Part shown: one piece after another, positions 18,714-26,983 of the stretch
How positions within the stretch are numbered: position 1 is the stretch's first letter
Layout: each line of letters begins with the position of its first letter
Source of the DNA: CAYRGG01 sp964423745
Lineage (GTDB): Bacteria > Pseudomonadota > Gammaproteobacteria > Competibacterales > Competibacteraceae
Length of the DNA stretch: 64,000 nucleotides
Assembly (NCBI GenBank): GCA_964423745.1
Contig: CAYRGG010000003.1
Location: 56,580 to 120,579 of the forward strand
Direction of reading: 5' to 3'
The notes under the pieces: generated by a model
The model's database searches: none
Told to the model about the DNA's origin: nothing
Seen by the model: only the letters and a program-made list of their open reading frames with translations
Translations under genes and position numbers: made by a program

Positions 18714-19538
18714 TTAGTTTTTAATATCACTCTGGGGTATATCCAGAAGTTGGAGCTGTGTTTCAGACTCGTGGTTGTGATTACCATTATTGGCATAGGA
18801 AGCTGATCTAATCTCACAACTGACCAATTCCGAAATCCGTGTATCGCCAGGTTCGATACCGGCTGTCCGCATGGCCTCGCACATTTCTTCAAGCTTGCAG
18901 TTGATGAGATGTAAATGATCCAGCATACGATTGATGGCATGGGCTTCCGGGTCCGGCATATCCCGTGTGGTGCCATAGGCATCAAAACCCAATTTACGGG
19001 CGATTTCCTTGTGAATCTCATTGGGTCCACCGCTCACCACGCGTCCCGGCACACCCACGACGGTAGCCCCCTCGGGCACCGCCTTGACCACCACTGAATT
19101 AGAACCGATGCGGGCGCCATCGCCCACCTTAAACGGGCCCAACACCTTTGCGCCAGCCCCAATGACTACGTTTTTACCCAGTGTCGGGTGGCGTTTGCCT
19201 TTTTCCCAACTGGTGCCGCCCAAGGTGGTGCCTTGATAGAGGGTGCAGTCGTCGCCGATCTCAGTAGTTTCTCCAATCACCACGCCCATCCCGTGATCGA
19301 TGAAAAAACGTCTACCGATGGACGCACCAGGATGGATTTCAATGCCTGTTAACCAACGGGCAATGGTGGAGAAAAAACGCGCTGGCCACTTGAGTCCCAA
19401 GGTCCATAGGAAATGGTTAAAACGGTGCAGTAATACCGCATGGACACCTGGGTAACAGGTTAAAATTTCAAAGACATTACGGGCCGCTGGATCGCGATCA
19501 AAAATGCAGTAAATGTCTTCCCGTAGCCGCTGCCACAT
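18714..19538 (-). CDS. cysE: Serine O-acetyltransferase
   Basis: Makes O-acetylserine, the precursor of cysteine, from serine and acetyl-CoA. The 274-residue protein starts MWQRLREDIYCIFDRDPAA, the short-form CysE/EpsC start. It then has the catalytic DHGMGVVIGET segment and left-handed beta-helix hexapeptide repeats through VVIGAGAKVLGPF and VVGVPGRVV. The tail after about residue 175 is longer than in short CysE enzymes. It is the first gene of the isc run and supplies cysteine for IscS, so coupling of cysteine supply with desulfuration is plausible. The ATG at 19538 is the natural start. Confidence 0.93.
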   Translation of the reverse strand: MWQRLREDIYCIFDRDPAARNVFEILTCYPGVHAVLLHRFNHFLWTLGLKWPARFFSTIARWLTGIEIHPGASIGRRFFIDHGMGVVIGETTEIGDDCTLYQGTTLGGTSWEKGKRHPTLGKNVVIGAGAKVLGPFKVGDGARIGSNSVVVKAVPEGATVVGVPGRVVSGGPNEIHKEIARKLGFDAYGTTRDMPDPEAHAINRMLDHLHLINCKLEEMCEAMRTAGIEPGDTRISELVSCEIRSASYANNGNHNHESETQLQLLDIPQSDIKN

Positions 19539-19645
19539 GGTGCTTACCTAAATTCACTGAAAAGGGTTAAGGGTAGATAAACTAAATAATACATTGGGTC
19601 AATTTCCGAGGAATTATATCAAGATTTGCGAGAAACCATCGCCCC

Positions 19646-20398
19646 TTACTGGCGATCAATACGTTTCTGTACCGAGGTGAGCATCCCGCGCAGGATATTC
19701 ATTTCATTTTTGTTGGGTTGCGCCCGGTTAAACAAGCGCCGTAATTGCCGCATGAGATGGCGGGGGTTAGCGGGATTTAGAAAACCGGTCTCTAACAACA
19801 CCTGTTCTAAATGCTGATAAAAATTTGCCATATCCTCAGCACAGGTGGGTAATTCTTTAGGTTTAAGGGGTTTTGGTTCTGGATTTTGCAGTGCAGCTTC
19901 CACAACCCGGCGCACTTCATAAGCAACCACCGTGACCGCCGCAGCCAGGTTGAGAGAACTGAAAGCCGGATTAGTGGGAATCTTTATCCGATAATGACAA
20001 AGATCCAGTTCATCGTTTGTCAAACCGGAACTTTCTCGACCAAAGACTAAAGCGGCTTCCCCTTGGGAGCAAAATTCCATCACTTGAAGCGCACATTGCT
20101 GGGGATCCAGTTCAGGTGCCGATAAGCCCCGGTCCCGTGCTGTGGTTCCCAACACCCCATGGCAGCCCTGCAAGGCGCTGCTGAGACTACTGACCACTTG
20201 CGCTTGGGCTAGAATATCATCAGCGCCCGCTGCTCGGGCGGTCGCCTCAGCATGGGGAAACCGTTCTGGATTTACCAACACAAGCCGCCGCAGTCCCATG
20301 TTTTTCATGGCTCTGGCGGTTGCGCCGATGTTTCCAGGATGAGTGGTTTCCACCAATACAACACGTAGGTTTTCAGCACAGGCTCTGTCTAATGTCAT
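19646..20398 (-). CDS. trmJ: tRNA (cytidine/uridine-2'-O-)-methyltransferase TrmJ
   Basis: A SPOUT-class methyltransferase that 2'-O-methylates residue 32 of certain tRNAs. The sequence shows VVLVETTHPGNIGATARAM at the N terminus and the knot motifs VFGRESSGLTNDEL and IPTNPAFSSLNLAAAV. With the start at 20398 (MTLDRACAENLR) it has 250 residues, close to the family length. A GTG 54 bp upstream is possible but adds residues with no family match. It is divergent from suhB, with about 68 bp between start codons, as in many gammaproteobacteria. Confidence 0.92.
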   Translation of the reverse strand: MTLDRACAENLRVVLVETTHPGNIGATARAMKNMGLRRLVLVNPERFPHAEATARAAGADDILAQAQVVSSLSSALQGCHGVLGTTARDRGLSAPELDPQQCALQVMEFCSQGEAALVFGRESSGLTNDELDLCHYRIKIPTNPAFSSLNLAAAVTVVAYEVRRVVEAALQNPEPKPLKPKELPTCAEDMANFYQHLEQVLLETGFLNPANPRHLMRQLRRLFNRAQPNKNEMNILRGMLTSVQKRIDRQ

Positions 20399-20466
20399 TT
20401 TACTGGTATCATAGTTTTTTGCTGTTCCGTTATTATATCCTTTAGCTATCACGTCCTTTAGCCACT

Positions 20467-21270
20467 ATGCACCCAACTCTAAATATCGCCAAGCGCGCCG
20501 CCTTGAGCGCTGGCCGCGTTCTTCTGCGCCAATCCCAGCGCATAGATAAGCTGACGATTAATACCAAACATCCCAATGACTTTGTCAGCGAAGCCGATAT
20601 TCAGGCTGAACAGGAAATCATTCGCACCCTTAATAAAATCTATCCCCATCATAGTATCCTTGCTGAGGAAAGTGGTGCTAAGACAGGTTCTTCGTCGGAA
20701 TACGAGTGGATCATCGATCCCCTGGATGGCACCACCAATTTTATTCACGGCTTACCCCATTTTGCCGTCTCCATCGCCTTTCGAGAGCGAGGACGTTTGG
20801 AAGCCGCTGTGATATACGACCCCATTCGGCAAGAAATGTTTACCGCGTCACGGGGCAACGGCGCTCATCTCAATGACCGGCGGATTCGGGTAAGAAGCGT
20901 CAATGCCTTAGAAGTGGCTTTATTAGGGACCGGTTTTCCTATTCGTCACACTCAACATATCACTGCTTACCTTAACATGTTTGGCAACCTGTTTACCCGA
21001 TGCGCAGAGCTACGGCGTACCGGCGCCGCCTCGTTAGATCTAGCCTATGTGGCGGCAGGACGCCTAGATGGTTTTTGGGAAATTGGTTTAAGCCCTTGGG
21101 ACATGGCAGCCGGTGCATTGCTTATCCAAGAAGCTGGCGGTTTGGTAAGCGATTTTGGGGGCGGTCATGAGTTTTTAAAAACCGGCAACATCGTGGCGGG
21201 ATCACCCAAAGTCTTTAAAGGGTTATTGCAGACGATACAGCCTCATTTAACCGCTGAACTAACCCGCTAG
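20467..21270 (+). CDS. suhB: Inositol-1-monophosphatase family protein SuhB
   Basis: A magnesium-dependent phosphatase of the IMPase fold; in E. coli SuhB also works in rRNA transcription antitermination complexes. The 267-residue protein has the metal ligands Glu67/Glu68 (ILAEESG), Asp84 and Asp87 in DPLDGTTNFIHG, and the second signature WDMAAGALLIQEAGG. The divergent trmJ/suhB arrangement supports SuhB rather than a pathway-specific phosphatase. A second, more diverged member of the family lies at 31203-31985. Confidence 0.93.
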   Translation: MHPTLNIAKRAALSAGRVLLRQSQRIDKLTINTKHPNDFVSEADIQAEQEIIRTLNKIYPHHSILAEESGAKTGSSSEYEWIIDPLDGTTNFIHGLPHFAVSIAFRERGRLEAAVIYDPIRQEMFTASRGNGAHLNDRRIRVRSVNALEVALLGTGFPIRHTQHITAYLNMFGNLFTRCAELRRTGAASLDLAYVAAGRLDGFWEIGLSPWDMAAGALLIQEAGGLVSDFGGGHEFLKTGNIVAGSPKVFKGLLQTIQPHLTAELTR

Positions 21271-21286
21271 CTAAATGTGAATTTGT

Positions 21287-21315
21287 GTAGGGTGGGCAAC
21301 TTGTTGCCCACGCGG
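21287..21315. repeat. Dispersed palindromic (REP-like) repeat, copy A
   Basis: Contains the near-perfect palindrome GTGGGCAACTTGTTGCCCAC preceded by GTAGG, just after suhB. An inverted copy lies at 22322-22348. GTAGGGTGGGCA-type repeats of this kind recur in many proteobacterial genomes. It may also act as a transcript 3'-end hairpin for suhB. Confidence 0.75.
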
Positions 21316-21392
21316 GAAGCCAAATAGTTATTACCAAATAGTTATTACAAGGTCAACACGCAAAACCATCAAAGTGTTTGGAGGAGATGATA

Positions 21393-21731
21393 ATGAATAG
21401 AAATACCATGGCATGGCTAATACCGCCGGCGGCTGTTTATAACCATGGATGCGCCACCAGCACTGCAGCACCCATCGGCGTATTTTGGCTTGCTAGCTTG
21501 GTCAGTTTAATTTATGGACTTTTGGGCGGCAAATTGGGCAATGTAGAGGGCACCCAATGGGTATTGGTGGGATTAGGGGTAGTGATGTGGATTATTGCTG
21601 CCGTTTGGGCAAGGCTTGTCATTCAGGAAGTAGATGAAGATCTTAGCCCTCATCAGCAAGGGTCGCTAAATCGCCGGGTTGTGCCAAAACCCGATGAACC
21701 AGACCCTTTCTCGGAGCTTTCTAAGCACTGA
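21393..21731 (+). CDS. Small inner-membrane protein of unknown function
   Basis: I do not recognise this 112-residue protein. It has two likely transmembrane helices, APIGVFWLASLVSLIYGLL and WVLVGLGVVMWIIAAVWARL, with a short glycine/asparagine-containing loop between them, and a hydrophilic proline-rich C-terminal tail (PKPDEPDPFSEL) probably in the cytoplasm. The ATG at 21393 is chosen because the strong GGAGGAG at 21380-21386 sits 6 bp upstream; nearer starts would be too close. It stands alone between suhB and the next small gene, in a stretch bounded by inverted dispersed repeats. Confidence 0.7.
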   Translation: MNRNTMAWLIPPAAVYNHGCATSTAAPIGVFWLASLVSLIYGLLGGKLGNVEGTQWVLVGLGVVMWIIAAVWARLVIQEVDEDLSPHQQGSLNRRVVPKPDEPDPFSELSKH

Positions 21732-21922
21732 GTGAGCCGAAGAAAACAAAGTTAGTAGTTACCTAACCTCTTGTTAGCCGCTAGTTCAAGACAGATGCCA
21801 GAAAATAACACATTTAAATAGGCAGTCATATGCAGCTACCCAACAAGGTCAATGATTAAGATCATTACATTGTATGAGCCAGATCCAGCACGTTGGATTG
21901 ATTTTAAAACACGGAGATCATA

Positions 21923-22144
21923 ATGAATTCGAGAGAAGAGAAATTAGTCGATCGACGGGTAACCTATACGCTGGCGCACGGGGAAAAGCTTTATATTGTG
22001 GAGAACGTACCGGCACGCGTTAACGAAGAAACGGGTGAGCAGTTCTTTTCGCCTGCTACTGTAAAACGATTGCAAAAAGCGATTCTCGGACAGGAAAAAC
22101 CAAAACGGGTCATCGAAACACCTGTATACGAATACGCTGAGTAG
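21923..22144 (+). CDS. YgiT/MqsA-N-like small protein without the zinc cysteines
   Basis: A 73-residue protein whose core (TYTLAHGEKLYIVENVPARV, then a GEQFFSPATVKRLQ segment) follows the YgiT-type antitoxin N-domain pattern. The CxxC pairs that bind zinc in that family are replaced: the second pair is expected in the segment reading VNEETGEQF. No toxin gene is adjacent. A GGAG about 7 bp before the ATG supports translation. It could be a domesticated orphan antitoxin-like protein. The assignment rests on pattern similarity only. Confidence 0.6.
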   Translation: MNSREEKLVDRRVTYTLAHGEKLYIVENVPARVNEETGEQFFSPATVKRLQKAILGQEKPKRVIETPVYEYAE

Positions 22145-22167
22145 CAACAATAATAGGACTTAAGTAA

Positions 22168-22248
22168 CAGTAGCCCAGATGTAACGAAGTGAAATCCGGT
22201 GTAACACCAACTTCCCCGGATTTCGTTACATTCCATCCGGGCTACCTA
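22168..22248. repeat. Dispersed inverted repeat able to form a long hairpin
   Basis: The left arm (TAGCCCAGATGTAACGAAGT then GAAATCCGG) and the right arm (CCGGATTTCGTTACA then CCATCCGGGCTAC) are imperfect reverse complements around a loop of about 17 bp. TAGCCCGGATG...GAAATCCGG elements are widely dispersed in proteobacteria. It follows the YgiT-like gene and could serve as a terminator. Confidence 0.75.
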
Positions 22249-22321
22249 CTTCGATAGTTTTTGTAGGTTGAAGATAAGCTTTGGGAACCCCAACACCCAC
22301 AATAATGTCAGTAATTTTTCC

Positions 22322-22348
22322 GCATGGGCAACAAGTTGCCCACCCTAC
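22322..22348. repeat. Dispersed palindromic (REP-like) repeat, copy B (inverted)
   Basis: GGGCAACAAGTTGCCCACCC plus CTAC is the reverse complement of copy A at 21287-21315, with one or two differences. The two copies face each other and enclose two small genes of unknown function. Confidence 0.75.
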
Positions 22349-22395
22349 TACTGTAACATCGAGTCAGCGGACATGAGCCGGTTTTGAAACAGCTT

Positions 22396-23331
22396 CTAAG
22401 GTCGCCCGTCAACCGCCTCCTTTGCCTTAGGTAGCAAATCCTCCCGACTCACTCCCAATAACAAGGCACTGGAACTGGCGATATAAATGGATGAATAGGT
22501 ACCGACAAAAATGCCCACGATCAAAGCAAAGGCAAAGTTCTGAATCATCGGGCCGCCAAATAGATAAAGAATAACCACGGCAATCAGGGTCGTGAAGCTG
22601 GTCATTACCGTGCGCGCCAAGGTCTGATTGATGGATGTATTGATAACCTCTTGAGAGGTGCCTTTGCGTATTTTGCGAAAATTCTCCCGGATGCGATCTA
22701 AGACCACCACGGTATCGTTCACCGAATAACCGATAACGGCGAGTACAGCCGCCAATACCGTCAAATCAAATTCGATTTGAAAAAGCGCAAAGACACCCAT
22801 GGTAAACAATACATCATGCACGGTGGCGGCAATGGTGCCCACGGCAAAACGCCATTCAAAACGCAGCGTCACGTAGATCAGAATACCGATCAGGGCATAT
22901 AGCATGGCGAGACCACCATCCTCGATAAGTTCTTGTCCCACCTGCGGCCCGACAAACTCCACGCGGCGCATTTCCGCCTGACCACCCCCTTCCGCTGCTC
23001 TTAAGGCATTTAACACTTGACTGCTGACAGCGGCGGAGTTGGCGCCTTCCCGGGGGGCTAAGCGGATCAATACATCGCTGGCGGTGCCAAAATGTTGCGC
23101 TTGCGCATCGCTAAAACCCGCCTCGCTGAGGGCTTCCCGCACAGTGGGTATAGGGATTGCACTGGGATAGCCCACTTCGATGACGGTCCCTCCGGTAAAA
23201 TCAAGACCTAAATTAAGCCCCCGTATGAGCAGAGCCGCCAAACATACCAGCAATACGACGCCAGAAATCTTAAGCGCTAAGCGGCCTTTGCTCAAAAAAT
23301 CGATATGGGTTTCCCTAATCAACGTCCGCAT
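22396..23331 (-). CDS. secF: Protein translocase subunit SecF
   Basis: The 311-residue SecF works with SecD and YajC to drive late steps of Sec-dependent export using the proton gradient. It shows TM1 (LALKISGVVLLVCLAALL), the LDFTGGTVIEVGY start of the periplasmic domain, then a five-helix block with DVLFTMGVFALF and the conserved VIGYSVNDTVVVLDRIREN. The gene lies downstream of secD on the same strand. A 208-bp gap containing a palindromic repeat separates them, whereas these genes are usually nearly adjacent. Confidence 0.96.
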   Translation of the reverse strand: MRTLIRETHIDFLSKGRLALKISGVVLLVCLAALLIRGLNLGLDFTGGTVIEVGYPSAIPIPTVREALSEAGFSDAQAQHFGTASDVLIRLAPREGANSAAVSSQVLNALRAAEGGGQAEMRRVEFVGPQVGQELIEDGGLAMLYALIGILIYVTLRFEWRFAVGTIAATVHDVLFTMGVFALFQIEFDLTVLAAVLAVIGYSVNDTVVVLDRIRENFRKIRKGTSQEVINTSINQTLARTVMTSFTTLIAVVILYLFGGPMIQNFAFALIVGIFVGTYSSIYIASSSALLLGVSREDLLPKAKEAVDGRP

Positions 23332-23407
23332 GATTGTTTATTCCACAGTTTGGCTTACACATAAACCAAAGGTTATAAATATAAATAAGCGATTGATTTG
23401 TAATCAA

Positions 23408-23518
23408 GTTCAGGTGTTAGGTGCTTATTAAAGGAAATGTCGGCGGTCTGGATACCGCCGTCAAGCGTACAGGGATGTATTTACAGCGTTTTCCGGAATA
23501 AGCACCTGACACTTGAAA
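23408..23518. repeat. MITE-like palindromic element between secD and secF
   Basis: Outer arms AGGTGTTAGGTGCTTATT (about 23410-23427) and AATAAGCACCTGACACTT (about 23498-23515) are inverted repeats with two mismatches. Between them lies a hairpin, GGCGGTCTGGATACCGCC. The size (about 105 bp), terminal inverted repeats and lack of coding capacity suggest a non-autonomous mobile repeat. It sits inside the sec operon and may attenuate or process the secD-secF transcript. Confidence 0.7.
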
Positions 23519-23539
23519 TATTGTACGTCAAACTAAATT

Positions 23540-25402
23540 CTAAATAGGCAGACTTTGCAAACGCCGTCCACCATAGACGTAATTGATAACGCCTCGGGCG
23601 CCCATAATGGCGGTAAACATCGAAGTCACTATGCCAATGCTTAAGGTGACCGCGAACCCTTTAATGGGTCCTGTGCCAAAACTAAAGAGCACAATCGCCG
23701 CGATAAGAGTGGTGACGTTGGCGTCTAAAATCGTGGAAAAAGCGCTACTAAACCCCGTATGAATGGCAGCCTGGGGAGAGTTACCCACACGAATCTCCTC
23801 CCGGATGCGCTCGAAAATAAGCACATTCGCATCCACCGCCATACCGATGGTGAGGATAATACCGGCGATACCCGGCAGGGTTAATGTCGCTTGCAACATG
23901 GACAGCGCGGCGACAATTAACACCAAGTTAGTCACCAAGGCCAAATCGGACACCAACCCGAAGCTCCGATAATAAAACGCCATAAACACCATGACTAATA
24001 GAAAAGCGATCATGGCTGAGCGAAAACCTTGGTTGATATTGTCTTGACCCGCGCTGGGTCCTACGGTGCGCTCCTCGATAATTTCAATGGGCGCTGCTAA
24101 TGCGCCTGCCCGTAACAAAAGGGCCAAATCCCGCGCTTCTTGGGTGCTATCCAAGCCAGTAATTTGAAAACGTCGACTCAAGCGGTCGCGGATGGTGGCC
24201 ACGTTGATGACTTCCTCCACCGTGGTGGTGATTTTTTTTGTTTCTACACCCACTTCTCGGGTTTCAGTTTTATTTTCAATAAACACCACCGCCATCAACT
24301 TACCGATATTGTCTTTAGTGGCGTTTTCAAAACGCTTCGCCCCTTGGCTATCGAGGGTTACAAAAACCGCTGGGGTGCCACTTTGCTGATCGAGACCCGA
24401 AGCCGCATCGGTAATATAATCACCTGTGAGCATGACGCGGCGCTGCAGCAAAATAGGCTGACCACTGCGTTCTTGGTAAAGCCGGGTTCCCACCGGGGCA
24501 CGGCCGCGGCTCTGGGCGGCATAGGGATCTTGATCTTCGGACACCAAGCGAAACTCCAACGTGGCCGTTGCCCCTAAGATATCTTTCGCCCGGGCCGTGT
24601 CCTGCACCCCGGGCAACTGCACCACAATGCGGTTGCTGCCCTGGCGCTGGATAATGGGTTCCGCCACCCCCAGCTCGTTAACCCGGTTGCGCAAGGTGGT
24701 TAAATTTTGTTGCAGGGCAAAATTTTGCTTTTCTTGGATTTCCTGCTCGTTCAAGGTCAACTGCAAAGCGTTGTTAGCTGTCTCTTGGATCTGTAGGTTC
24801 GCTAGGTTCTCAGCGATGACGTCTTGCGCCCTGGCCTGCTCGGCGGCATCTCTTAAGGTAATTTGCACTCCGCCGGAATCGGGCCTATCCACAGTTAGAT
24901 AACGTATGCGAGTATTACGCAGTAGGCTGCGGATTTCATCTGCATAACTTTCTTCGGCCTGTTTAAGCACCGCCTGCATATCCACTTCCATGAGAAAATG
25001 CACACCGCCCCGTAGATCCAATCCAAGATACATGGGATTTAAACCCAGGGAACGCATAAACCCAGGGGTGGAGGGGGCTAAGTTAAGGGCCACCACATAA
25101 TCTCTGCTGCCTAGGGCCTGACGCAGCACGTCGGCTGCCTGCAACTGGATTTCAGTATCTTCAAAGCGCACTAATAGGCGACCCTCGTCCACATTCAATT
25201 CAACGCCTTGATAGGCAATATTCTCGCCTTCGAGGGTTTCCATCACCTGCTCGTGCAAGGCCTGATCCACCACCACGTCATTGCGGGCAGTGGAGATTTG
25301 TACCGCAGGGTCTTCACCAAACAGATTAGGTAAGGCATACACAAGACCGGTGAAGGTCACCAGGCCGATGATGATGTATTTCCACCAAGCATATTGATTC
25401 AT
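23540..25402 (-). CDS. secD: Protein translocase subunit SecD
   Basis: The 620-residue SecD matches the family. It has an N-terminal helix (YIIIGLVTFTGLVYALPNLF), the conserved GLDLRGGVHFLMEVD segment opening the periplasmic domain, and a C-terminal five-helix RND-like block with GIILTIGMAVDANVLIFERI, which carries the conserved aspartate of the proton pathway. It is encoded between yajC and secF and acts with them to complete export of preproteins. The start (MNQYAWWKYI) is 33 bp downstream of the yajC stop. Confidence 0.97.
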   Translation of the reverse strand: MNQYAWWKYIIIGLVTFTGLVYALPNLFGEDPAVQISTARNDVVVDQALHEQVMETLEGENIAYQGVELNVDEGRLLVRFEDTEIQLQAADVLRQALGSRDYVVALNLAPSTPGFMRSLGLNPMYLGLDLRGGVHFLMEVDMQAVLKQAEESYADEIRSLLRNTRIRYLTVDRPDSGGVQITLRDAAEQARAQDVIAENLANLQIQETANNALQLTLNEQEIQEKQNFALQQNLTTLRNRVNELGVAEPIIQRQGSNRIVVQLPGVQDTARAKDILGATATLEFRLVSEDQDPYAAQSRGRAPVGTRLYQERSGQPILLQRRVMLTGDYITDAASGLDQQSGTPAVFVTLDSQGAKRFENATKDNIGKLMAVVFIENKTETREVGVETKKITTTVEEVINVATIRDRLSRRFQITGLDSTQEARDLALLLRAGALAAPIEIIEERTVGPSAGQDNINQGFRSAMIAFLLVMVFMAFYYRSFGLVSDLALVTNLVLIVAALSMLQATLTLPGIAGIILTIGMAVDANVLIFERIREEIRVGNSPQAAIHTGFSSAFSTILDANVTTLIAAIVLFSFGTGPIKGFAVTLSIGIVTSMFTAIMGARGVINYVYGGRRLQSLPI

Positions 25403-25435
25403 GGCTGCACGTCCTATGCGCTATCAGACGAGGAA

Positions 25436-25771
25436 TTAAAGATCACCTTTAACGGTACCTTTAGGCATCAGGGAAGCCACGGCGCCTTTCTGCACCTTAA
25501 GCTGAATACCCTCGGCCACTTCGAGTTGCACGAAATTGTTACCGATCTCTGTCACCCGACCCAAGACACCACCGCCGGTCACGATCTCATCGCCCTTCTT
25601 TAAAGCTTCCACCATTTGCTTATGTTCCTTGGCGCGTTTGGTTTGCGGACGGATCAGCAAAAAATAAAAGACGACAATCAATAAGATAGGAAACAACAAC
25701 GTACCAATAAGACTCGGCTCACCGCCAGCCGGTGCCGCCTGAGCCCAGGCGTCAGAAATCAAAAACCCCAT
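25436..25771 (-). CDS. yajC: Sec translocase accessory subunit YajC
   Basis: A 111-residue single-pass membrane protein: helix LIGTLLFPILLIVVFYFLLI, then the family hallmark RPQTKRAKEHKQMVEALKKG, and a small cytoplasmic SH3-like tail (GDEIVTGGGVLGRVTEI). It associates with SecDF. It lies between tgt and secD in the usual gammaproteobacterial order. Confidence 0.96.
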   Translation of the reverse strand: MGFLISDAWAQAAPAGGEPSLIGTLLFPILLIVVFYFLLIRPQTKRAKEHKQMVEALKKGDEIVTGGGVLGRVTEIGNNFVQLEVAEGIQLKVQKGAVASLMPKGTVKGDL

Positions 25772-25819
25772 AGCGCTTCCTCATAGCTCATAGCTGTAAG
25801 CAACAGGGCGGCAATCGCC

Positions 25820-26953
25820 CTAGAAAAACTCGTTATTATACACAGACGACGATGTTTGCCTGCGTTTTTCGTAAAAATCCCCGATGAATTCGAGCAATTT
25901 TCTCTGTTCGATGGCATCTCGCAAGCAACTCATCAGCTCTTGATAGTAGTACAGATTATGCAGCGTATTAAGGCGAGCCCCTAAAATCTCATGACATTTG
26001 TCCAGGTGATGCAAATAGGCGCGGCTATAATGGCGACAGGTGTAACAGCCACAGTCCGGGTCGATGGGTTTAGAAGCTGTGCGATGTTGACTATTGCGAA
26101 TCCGCACCACCCCAGCGTGGGTGAACAGATGACCATTGCGGGCATTACGGGTGGGTAACACACAGTCAAACATATCGATACCCCGGCGCACCGCCTCGAC
26201 AATATCTTCGGGTTTTCCCACTCCCATGAGATAACGGGGCGCATCCACAGGCAGTTGCGGTAAGGTGCTATCTAGGATACGTAGCCGCTCAGGCGCAGGT
26301 TCGCCCACCGCCAAACCACCAACGGCGTAACCATCAAAGCCGATGCTGGTAAGTTCCTGGATGGAACGGGCTCGTAGCGCCGGATACATACCTCCTTGCA
26401 CGATACCAAAAAGCGCCGCGGGATTATCTCCATGGGCAATTTTACTGCGCTTGGCCCAACGTAGCGAAAGTTCCATGGAATGCAGGGCTTGCGCTTCGCT
26501 GGCAGGATAAGGCGTGCAATCGTCAAATATCATCACCACATCGGCAGCCAGGACTCGTTGCACCGCCATGGATTCTTCTGGTCCTAAAAAAACGGCGCTG
26601 CCATCCACAGGGGATTGAAAATGTACCCCCGCTTCGCTGATCTTGCGACGAGCTGACAGACTGAAAACCTGAAAACCCCCGGAATCTGTCAAGATGGGAC
26701 CATTCCAATGCATAAAACCATGCAACCCACCATGCTGGGCGATAATCTCCACGCCAGGACGCAACATTAAGTGGAAGGTGTTGCCAAGGATCATCTCAGC
26801 GCCGCTTTGACGCAGCTCTTCGGGGGTCATAGCTTTCACGGTCCCATAGGTGCCTACAGGCATAAACGCGGGGGTTTCCACCGTACCCCGTAAAAAGCGA
26901 AGACGACCGCGGCGAGCAGAACCATCAGTATGAATGACTTGAAAATCCATCAT
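25820..26953 (-). CDS. tgt: tRNA-guanine transglycosylase
   Basis: Exchanges guanine-34 for preQ1 in tRNAs with GUN anticodons during queuosine synthesis. The 377-residue protein has Asp90 in LTDSGGFQVFSL, the GVGKPEDIVEAVRRGIDMFD segment with the catalytic Asp, and the zinc site DPDCGCYTCRHY followed by a histidine. The start at 26953 (MMDFQVIH) could equally use the second Met. queA, often upstream, is not here; its place is taken by the phosphatase gene 30 bp upstream. Confidence 0.97.
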   Translation of the reverse strand: MMDFQVIHTDGSARRGRLRFLRGTVETPAFMPVGTYGTVKAMTPEELRQSGAEMILGNTFHLMLRPGVEIIAQHGGLHGFMHWNGPILTDSGGFQVFSLSARRKISEAGVHFQSPVDGSAVFLGPEESMAVQRVLAADVVMIFDDCTPYPASEAQALHSMELSLRWAKRSKIAHGDNPAALFGIVQGGMYPALRARSIQELTSIGFDGYAVGGLAVGEPAPERLRILDSTLPQLPVDAPRYLMGVGKPEDIVEAVRRGIDMFDCVLPTRNARNGHLFTHAGVVRIRNSQHRTASKPIDPDCGCYTCRHYSRAYLHHLDKCHEILGARLNTLHNLYYYQELMSCLRDAIEQRKLLEFIGDFYEKRRQTSSSVYNNEFF

Positions 26954-26983
26954 GCTTATTATTTTGTTATTAGAATGCTAGCG

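Noticed and set aside
17459..19030. Longer start for iscS giving 523 residues
   Set aside because: The extra residues overlap cysE in another frame and do not match IscS; MNRPIYLDYAATTP at 18688 is the conserved start.
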